In this document: piece by piece, positions 15,500 through 20,397 of the stretch
How the letters are laid out: each line of letters starts with the position of its first letter
Numbering within the stretch: the first letter of the stretch is position 1
Source: Candidatus Rifleibacteriota bacterium
GTDB taxonomy: Bacteria > Riflebacteria > Ozemobacteria > Ozemobacterales > Ozemobacteraceae
Direction of reading: 5' to 3'
DNA: 20,397 bases
Assembly (NCBI GenBank): GCA_029565415.1
Contig: JAKQOH010000138.1
Span: 1 to 20,397, forward strand
The notes under the pieces: generated by a model
Told to the model about the DNA's origin: nothing
What the model saw: only the letters and a program-made list of their open reading frames with translations
Databases searched by the model: none
Made by a program: the position numbers and the translations under genes

Positions 15500-16053
15500 A
15501 CATCATCACCCATGGGCTCGTGAGCTGGTGCGTGGCTCAGCCCCTCTGCCGGACGCGCCGGGACACCGCCCTGGCCGCTTCCGCCGGTCTGTTGCCGGAT
15601 CTCGACGGGATCGGCGCCCTCGCCGACCTGGCGCGGGGCGGGGAGGCCGTCTGGTTTTCGGCATGGCATCACACCCTCGGCCACAACCTGGCTGCCGGAG
15701 CCCTCACCATCGCGATTCTGACGGCTTTTGCCGCGCGCCGTCTCCGCGTGGCCGCGACCGCCGCATTCCTTTTTGCCCTGCACCTTCTGTGCGATCTCGT
15801 CGGATCGCGGGGGCCGGACGGCGAAACATGGCCGATCCCCTGGTTATACCCGTTCAGGAGCGACTTGACGCTCTCCTGGTCTGGGCAATGGGAGATAAAC
15901 GCCTGGCAAAATATATCAATAACAATAATAATACTCATCCTGTTTTTCCGGCAGGTGCGTGACGTCGGATTCTCGCCGCTCGGCCTGGTTTCGGAACGTG
16001 CCGACGCCGCTTTCGTGGCGGCCCTGCGCGCCCGATTCCCTCTCGCCGAATGA
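15496..16053 (+). CDS. YdjM-like membrane-bound metal-dependent hydrolase
   Basis: The 185-residue protein belongs to the inner-membrane metal-dependent hydrolase family typified by YdjM (PF04307). Conserved potential metal-binding residues are H6 near the N-terminus, LPDLD at 33-37, HHTLGHN at 58-64 and H96/D100 in HLLCD. Hydrophobic segments lie at about 25-40, 65-80, 85-103 and 138-151. The WPIPWLYPF stretch (112-120) is also typical. The substrate of this family is unknown in general. It is translationally coupled on both sides by ATGA overlaps (ankyrin gene before, hemW after). The final hydrophobic segment is encoded by a very AT-rich run with five ATA isoleucine codons (about 15909-15932), in sharp contrast with the GC-rich rest of the gene. 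Confidence 0.85.
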   Translation: MNIITHGLVSWCVAQPLCRTRRDTALAASAGLLPDLDGIGALADLARGGEAVWFSAWHHTLGHNLAAGALTIAILTAFAARRLRVAATAAFLFALHLLCDLVGSRGPDGETWPIPWLYPFRSDLTLSWSGQWEINAWQNISITIIILILFFRQVRDVGFSPLGLVSERADAAFVAALRARFPLAE

Positions 16054-17165
16054 AGGACCCGGCCGGTCTCGGACTCTACCTGCACGTTCCGTTCTGCCTT
16101 TCCAAGTGCGGATACTGCGCCTTCTCCTCGGTCGTGCCGTCCCCTGGGTCGATCGATGCCTGGCTGGACCGGCTTGCCGGGGAAATCACCCGCGCGCTCC
16201 CCGCGTCTGTCGGGCAGGCTGTGCGCACGGTGTTCATCGGCGGCGGGAACCCGACGGCGATCGGCGCGAAGCCTCTTGCCCGCGTTCTGGCGCTGCTGCA
16301 ACACCCCCTCGAACAGGCGAAGATCGAGGAATGGACCGTCGAAACAAATCCCGAGACCCTGACGCCCGAAGCGGCGGCCGTTCTCGAGGAACTGCCTGGC
16401 CTGCGGCTCAGTATGGGCCTCCAGCGACTCCATGATGACGAACTGCGCCTCCTGGACCGCCGTGGGACGGCCGCCGCCGGCAGGGCGGCGATCACCCTCG
16501 CCCTGTTGCTGACTCCCCGCGTCGGGGTGGATCTGATCCTCGGCGTGCCGGGCTGCCCCTCTCTTGCGGCGGAACTTGCTCGATTGATCGGGGAATTCCC
16601 CGTCCAACACGTCTCGGCGTATTTCCTCTCGGTCGAGGAGGGCACCCCCCTGTCGGACCGGGTGCGGGAGGGCCGGTTCCCCGACCCGTCGGAAGTGGGG
16701 CCGGAAGAGTTGTTCGAGGTCGCAGACGTGCTCGGGCAGGCCGGCTTCGAGCACTACGAAATCTCGAACTTCGCCCGGCCGGCCGGCCGGTGCCTCCATA
16801 ACATGAACTACTGGCTGGGGGGGGAGTATATCGGCCTCGGGCCGGCCGCCGTCGGCACACAGAACGATGTGCGTCGGTCGAATCCGGCATCCCTCCGGGA
16901 CTGGCTCGATGGGCGGGCTCCCGGGATCGAACAGCTCTCGCCGGAAGACCGGTTTCGGGAAACAGTCATGCTCCGCCTGCGCCTCGTCTCGGACGGCCTG
17001 GATCTTTCCTGGCTCGAGTACCGGTATGGCCCGCTGCCCGAAGCGTTTCACCTGGCCGTCGATAGCCGGGTGTCGGCGGGAATGCTGATCAGAAACGGGC
17101 CGGTGATCAGGCTTTCGCCGAAGGGGATCGCGTTCGCGAACCGCGTGATTTCGGAGTTGTTCTGA
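16050..17165 (+). CDS. hemW: HemW-like radical SAM heme chaperone
   Basis: HemW resembles oxygen-independent coproporphyrinogen oxidase but acts as a heme-binding chaperone in the cytoplasm. The 371-residue protein has the radical SAM cluster motif C16-x3-C20-x2-C23 right after the HVPFC start that is usual for HemW. Then come FIGGGNPT, ETNPETLT, RLSMGLQ, VDLILGVPG and HVSAYFLSVEEGTP. The heme-binding HNxxYW motif is present (HNMNYW) after YEISNFARP. The N-terminal extension of true HemN is absent, which favours HemW. Small departures from typical members are QRL instead of QSF and LDRRG where GRxH is usual. The ATG overlaps the upstream stop by four bases. The last 59 bases overlap the 3' end of the photolyase gene on the other strand. 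Confidence 0.92.
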   Translation: MKDPAGLGLYLHVPFCLSKCGYCAFSSVVPSPGSIDAWLDRLAGEITRALPASVGQAVRTVFIGGGNPTAIGAKPLARVLALLQHPLEQAKIEEWTVETNPETLTPEAAAVLEELPGLRLSMGLQRLHDDELRLLDRRGTAAAGRAAITLALLLTPRVGVDLILGVPGCPSLAAELARLIGEFPVQHVSAYFLSVEEGTPLSDRVREGRFPDPSEVGPEELFEVADVLGQAGFEHYEISNFARPAGRCLHNMNYWLGGEYIGLGPAAVGTQNDVRRSNPASLRDWLDGRAPGIEQLSPEDRFRETVMLRLRLVSDGLDLSWLEYRYGPLPEAFHLAVDSRVSAGMLIRNGPVIRLSPKGIAFANRVISELF

Positions 17166-18531
17166 CCATCGCGGGGCTGCCAGGAATCCACTTCGCTCTA
17201 TAGTCATCGACATTGAACTTGTTCCGGCAGCCGCGGTCGTTCATATACCGGATCGAACCGAACACCGGCCGGGTCTGCCACGGGCGGTCGTGCACCCCGG
17301 CGATGCTCCAGGCGATGCCCGTGTAGCCGTTGGGATCGCGGCCGTCCAGCTCATACCGGTCGTTGAGCCGGATCGCCGTTTCCCAGGCCTCTTCGGGAGA
17401 CGGGCTCCATTCCAGGATCTTCTTGCACCAGTACATGCGCATGTAGTTGTGCATCGAGCCGGTCTGCAGCATCTCCATCTGGGCGGCGTTCCAGAGCTGA
17501 TCGTGTGTTTCGGCCCGGTCGAACGTCTCGAACCCGTAGAGGTGTTCGCGGGGATCGCTCCGGTGCTGGTTCAACGTTTTCACGGCCCAGGCCGGTGTCG
17601 CGGCAAACGTGTCATAGGCGGGTTCGTGATAACAAAAATTATCCGCCAGTTCCCGGCGCACGACGAGCTGCTCGAGGAACGCCGCGCGATCCTGCTCGGG
17701 GGCATCGGCCCGGGAGACCGCCAGGGCAACCCGCTGCGCCGACAGGTGGCCGAAATGCAGCCAGGGAGAGAGACGGGACTGGCCATCCAGATTCGGATCG
17801 TTGCGCGCGGTGTCGTAGCCCGTAAGACGATGTCGAAGGAACGCCTCCAGATGCTTCTTCGCCGCCGATGGACCGGCCTCGAAGGAGCGCACGGGCGGAA
17901 CGGTTTCATCGCAGACGAGGGAGGCGGCAACCTGTTCCCAGTCGGTGGCCGGGTCCGTCGGCGTGTGCCCCGTCATCGGCTCGAGGGCCGGAAACTCCGT
18001 CAGGAAGGCCGGCAGGAGGCGCATCAGCTTTCTTCGCAGGGTTGCCGCCGACCATTCCCGTTTGTCCGAGGCCTGACGGCAGGGCACGATATTGTGGGCA
18101 TCGACCTCGATGCAGGGGATCGGGACGGCCTCGCAGACGCGCCGGCGCCATTCCCGTTTCGGCCGGAGGGGATCGAAGTCCATGACGAGCTCCGCGGCGT
18201 CGATCTCCCGAAGAAAGCGGGGAAGGATTTCTGCCGGGTTTCCCTGGAGCAGCCGGAAGGAAATGCGTCGTTGCCGCAGCTCCGCCTCGATCTCGCGGAG
18301 ACCTCGGAGCAGCGCATCGTATGCCCGCCTCGTTGCGCCCAGAAAGCCCGGGGCGAGACAGAACGCGACACAGAGGCCGCGTTCCCGCCAGAAGGCGTCT
18401 TCGCGGGCTGCCAGCAGAGCCCAGTTGTCCTCGATCCTCTGGTCGCGGGACATCCAGTAGACGACGGGGCCGTTTCCGGGACGGCCTTCGTGAACCAGAT
18501 GGCGGCGACGCGGATCGATGGCCGGCTTCAT
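17107..18531 (-). CDS. phr: Class II CPD photolyase
   Basis: A flavoprotein that repairs UV-induced cyclobutane pyrimidine dimers using light. The 474-residue protein has the class II layout. The N-terminal antenna domain starts with VVYWMSRDQRIEDN (23-36). The C-terminal FAD and DNA domain carries SRLSPWLHFGHLS (252-264), ELADNFCYHEP (294-304) and SMHNYMRMYWCKKILEW (359-375). DGRDPNGYTGIAWSIAGVHD (396-415) and RPVFGSIRYM (421-430) are the class II hallmarks that differ from class I enzymes. The ATG overlaps the TGA of lgt (ATGA) and was chosen for that reason over a longer frame with an arginine-rich extension. The basic C-terminal tail (about 455-474) overlaps hemW on the other strand and may be a late extension of the frame. 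Confidence 0.95.
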   Translation of the reverse strand: MKPAIDPRRRHLVHEGRPGNGPVVYWMSRDQRIEDNWALLAAREDAFWRERGLCVAFCLAPGFLGATRRAYDALLRGLREIEAELRQRRISFRLLQGNPAEILPRFLREIDAAELVMDFDPLRPKREWRRRVCEAVPIPCIEVDAHNIVPCRQASDKREWSAATLRRKLMRLLPAFLTEFPALEPMTGHTPTDPATDWEQVAASLVCDETVPPVRSFEAGPSAAKKHLEAFLRHRLTGYDTARNDPNLDGQSRLSPWLHFGHLSAQRVALAVSRADAPEQDRAAFLEQLVVRRELADNFCYHEPAYDTFAATPAWAVKTLNQHRSDPREHLYGFETFDRAETHDQLWNAAQMEMLQTGSMHNYMRMYWCKKILEWSPSPEEAWETAIRLNDRYELDGRDPNGYTGIAWSIAGVHDRPWQTRPVFGSIRYMNDRGCRNKFNVDDYRAKWIPGSPAMVRTTPKSRGSRTRSPSAKA

Positions 18532-19355
18532 GCCGATGGTTCTGTCATCGGGGCGGGCCGGGCACGAAGAAACAGGCCAAGCCCGATCATGACGATCACG
18601 ATGCTGAGCCAGTGGTCGCTCGTCAACCCGAGCCAGGAGGGCGGATTGAGGCGGATGAACTCGACGAGAAACCGGGAAGTCCCGAACCAGCACAGGAAAA
18701 ACGCCAGACGTCGGCCCGGGCCGATATTCCAGATCGGGAGAAGAAGAATAGCAAGAAGAATAAAATGAGAGACCGACTCGTACAGAGGTGTCGGGTGAAC
18801 ACCGATATCCGTGGGGATCGGGATGCCGGGGAACCGTTCGGCGAACATTTTGGCCAGGAGAGGGTTTTTGGCGCTCAGCGTCGATACCAGACCGTTCGGA
18901 AAATGCATCGCACAGCCGGACAGCGTCGGAATGCCGTAACAGCCGTCACCGGCCGCGATGCAGCCAAGCCTCCCGACGGCATACCCGACGGACATGCCCG
19001 GCGCCGTCAGATCGGCTATCCGGAAGAACGGCTCGCCGGAGGCCCGGACCCGGAGCCAGCAGAAAAGAAAGGCAAGAATATACCCGCCGATCACCGAGAA
19101 GCCCGTCGAGCCGAACAGGGTGGCGAGCGGGGCCTTCAGGAACTGGTCGGGCAGTTCGAGAATGAACAGCAGGCGTGAGCCGACCAGCCCCCCGATGATG
19201 GCGAGCAGGTAGATGTCCCATGCCAGCGCCGGATCGGCTGCATTTTTTCGGAACTCGCGGTTGGTGAAGAAGATGGCTGCAAGGAAGGCCAGAGCCAGAA
19301 GAACGCCGTAGGAGCCGATGCGGATCGGACCATATTCGAAGAGAATCGGATGCAT
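18528..19355 (-). CDS. lgt: Prolipoprotein diacylglyceryl transferase
   Basis: Lgt transfers diacylglycerol from phosphatidylglycerol to the lipobox cysteine of lipoprotein precursors in the inner membrane. The 275-residue protein has about seven hydrophobic segments, the usual start MHPILFEYGPIRIGSYG, GGLVGSRLLFIL (55-66), VGRLGCIAAGDGCYG (127-141), HPTPLYES (187-194) and SRFLVEFIR (227-235). The GDGCYG form matches the Lgt branch with GDxxYG rather than the E. coli GELWG. The residue at the place of E. coli His103 is Ile89 (VIGG), unlike the usual HGG or YGG. The ATG at 19355 was preferred over a GTG six codons earlier because this is the conserved family start; no ribosome site precedes it, so translation may be leaderless. 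It is coupled to the photolyase gene. Confidence 0.93.
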   Translation of the reverse strand: MHPILFEYGPIRIGSYGVLLALAFLAAIFFTNREFRKNAADPALAWDIYLLAIIGGLVGSRLLFILELPDQFLKAPLATLFGSTGFSVIGGYILAFLFCWLRVRASGEPFFRIADLTAPGMSVGYAVGRLGCIAAGDGCYGIPTLSGCAMHFPNGLVSTLSAKNPLLAKMFAERFPGIPIPTDIGVHPTPLYESVSHFILLAILLLPIWNIGPGRRLAFFLCWFGTSRFLVEFIRLNPPSWLGLTSDHWLSIVIVMIGLGLFLRARPAPMTEPSA

Positions 19356-19361
19356 GGGGGC

Positions 19362-19370
19362 AGAATAGCA
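19362..19370 (-). promoter_or_regulatory. Possible extended -10 promoter for lgt (leaderless start)
   Basis: The minus strand reads TGCTATTCT, a TGn extended -10, ending six bases before the lgt ATG. Transcription would start at or next to the start codon. The same TGCTATNNT form precedes the hydrolase gene at 13630-13638. No -35 match is present. Confidence 0.4.
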
Positions 19371-19388
19371 CACCCGACCCGCCCGGCG

Positions 19389-19400
19389 CCCGTATACGGG
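19389..19400. promoter_or_regulatory. 12-bp perfect palindrome upstream of lgt
   Basis: CCCGTATACGGG is self-complementary over 12 bases and lies about where the -35 region of the proposed lgt promoter would be, in the 88-base gap between azoR and lgt. It could be an operator. It has no T-tract or loop and is not a terminator. Confidence 0.3.
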
Positions 19401-19443
19401 AGCTGCGACATACGCCCCCGACGGGCCACCGGGCCGTGCGGGA

Positions 19444-20064
19444 TCAGAACGTCATCTTCTTCGCGGTCTCGAGCGCTTCGGCCAGTCGGGGTTCGGTCAG
19501 CTCGGCGCTGGCGAGGGTCGGCTGGACATTGATGAACACGGGCTCGTTCAGGCCGATGAAGCCGAGCATCGTTTTGAGGGGCGGCATCAGCAGATCCATG
19601 GCTTCGGCCCCGCTGCCGGGGCTGTAGTCCCCGCCCCGCGCCGTGACGACGACGACCTTCTTGTCGCCGGCCAGACCCTCGACCCCGGTTGCCGTATACC
19701 GGAAGAGATATCGGGGCTGGAGGATGACGTCGAAATAGTGCTTCAGCACGTAGGGCATGCCGAAGTTCCACATCGGGCTGCTGATCACGACGACATCGGC
19801 GGCCTTGAACCGGCTGATGTGCGCCTCGATCGGCTTCCAGGCCTCGCGGGTCTCGTCATCGAGCTCTTTGCCGCTCAGCAGACGGTATTTCCCGTTCACG
19901 GCGTTCAGGGTCAGGCGCGGCAGCTCCTCGGCGAACAGATCGAGCGTGTCGACCTTCCCGTCGGGGTGCTGGCGCCGGAACTGCTCCACGACGGTATTTG
20001 AGACACGCAGCGAGGTCGAGGCTTCGCCTCGTGGGCTGGCAATGATGTGCAGAAGGGTTTTCAT
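19444..20064 (-). CDS. azoR: FMN-dependent NADH azoreductase
   Basis: A cytoplasmic flavodoxin-fold quinone/azo reductase; the physiological role in the family is usually quinone and electrophile detoxification. The 206-residue length is typical. The FMN phosphate-binding loop is SPRGEASTSLRVS (10-22), and SPMWNFGMPYVLKHYFD (95-111) and ARGGDYS (142-148) are the AzoR signature segments. AAGGAG lies about eight bases before the ATG. A MarR-type regulator gene ends only 52 bases upstream on the same strand, so the pair is probably one transcription unit or a regulator with its target. The gap also contains TCACCGGGTGA (20102-20112), a short palindrome that might be a regulator site. Confidence 0.94.
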   Translation of the reverse strand: MKTLLHIIASPRGEASTSLRVSNTVVEQFRRQHPDGKVDTLDLFAEELPRLTLNAVNGKYRLLSGKELDDETREAWKPIEAHISRFKAADVVVISSPMWNFGMPYVLKHYFDVILQPRYLFRYTATGVEGLAGDKKVVVVTARGGDYSPGSGAEAMDLLMPPLKTMLGFIGLNEPVFINVQPTLASAELTEPRLAEALETAKKMTF

Positions 20065-20116
20065 ATTGAATACTCCTTGATATAAATGTGGTTGTTCCAG
20101 ATCACCGGGTGAGAGA

Positions 20117-20397
20117 TCAGGCAGGGGGCACTCTCCGGAGACCCAGCTTTTTGCAGAGACGGGCGAGCTCGGTCTGCTCGGCGGCCGTCAGCGCGGCCAT
20201 CTCGTCGGCAATGAGGGCGACGTGGGCGGGAAGGAGCGATTCGACCAGCTCGTGACCGCGGGGTGTCAGAACGACGCTCTTCATGCGCCGGTCGTATTCC
20301 CCCGTGCGTCGTTCGACCAGACCGTCTCGCACGAGATTGTCGATCACCAGCGTCAGATTGCCTGCCGATTTGAGTATCTTGCGGCCCAGCTCCCCGG
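20117..20397 (-). CDS. MarR-family transcriptional regulator, C-terminal part (5' end outside window)
   Basis: Ninety-two C-terminal residues are visible and the frame is open to the window edge, so the gene starts beyond base 20397. The winged-helix is clear: LGRKILKSAGNLTLVIDNLV is the recognition-helix region, followed by GLVERR, the wing residues DRRMKSVVLTPRG and the C-terminal dimerisation helix. MarR proteins bind DNA as dimers and often respond to phenolic or electrophilic compounds. The gene lies immediately upstream of azoR on the same strand, which suggests it controls that reductase. A GTG within the frame at 20347 is not the start, because conserved MarR sequence continues upstream of it. 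Confidence 0.92.
   Translation of the reverse strand, partial: GELGRKILKSAGNLTLVIDNLVRDGLVERRTGEYDRRMKSVVLTPRGHELVESLLPAHVALIADEMAALTAAEQTELARLCKKLGLRRVPPA

Noticed and set aside
15904..15940. AT-rich tract in the YdjM-like gene as an insertion-site or mobile-element scar
   Set aside because: The frame is intact, it encodes a plausible hydrophobic helix, and no flanking repeats are seen; similar patches occur in many other genes.

Overview
The window is GC-rich, tightly packed bacterial DNA. The genes for LeuS, Lgt, HemW, a class II photolyase and a MarR/azoreductase pair show a bacterium, probably Gram-negative in plan because two proteins carry export signals and Lgt makes lipoproteins. 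I cannot name the phylum from sequence alone. Several membrane and repeat proteins look unlike those of well-studied groups, which suggests a poorly sampled lineage. There are no RNA genes, insertion sequences or CRISPR arrays that I can support.

Layout. (1) 1-551: the 3' end of leuS and a strong intrinsic terminator. (2) 571-6595, plus strand: four overlapping or nearly abutting genes of unknown role. They encode a six-helix membrane protein, a small membrane protein with two zinc ribbons, a two-helix protein with a winged-helix-like cytosolic region and a C3H zinc knuckle, and a full-length PMCA-like P-type ATPase whose phosphorylation and hydrolysis motifs are all replaced. (3) 10113-6602, minus strand: an intact P-type cation ATPase translationally coupled to a TauE/SafE exporter. 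(4) 10114-10441: an intergenic region with short repeats, an AT-rich patch and a good promoter. (5) 10442-12952, plus: an exported TPR protein whose C-terminal gluzincin-like domain has lost its zinc ligands. (6) 13588-12962, minus: a glyoxalase II-like metallo-beta-lactamase-fold hydrolase. (7) 13739-17165, plus: an exported ankyrin protein, a YdjM-like membrane hydrolase and HemW, coupled by ATGA overlaps. (8) 19355-17107, minus: lgt and a class II photolyase, also ATGA-coupled; the photolyase 3' end overlaps the hemW 3' end. (9) 20397-19444, minus: a partial marR followed by azoR.

The strongest novel candidate is the four-gene membrane cluster at 571-6595. Its ATPase-like member keeps the predicted transmembrane ion-site residues but cannot form the usual aspartyl-phosphate. 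It looks like a pseudo-pump that may act as a sensor, scaffold or passive ion-binding protein with three uncharacterised, metal-knuckle-bearing membrane partners. A second apparent pseudoenzyme, the TPR/gluzincin-like protein, lies in the same window. A further pattern is that most genes contain one or two short AT-rich codon patches, often with ATA isoleucine codons, inside otherwise GC-rich sequence.
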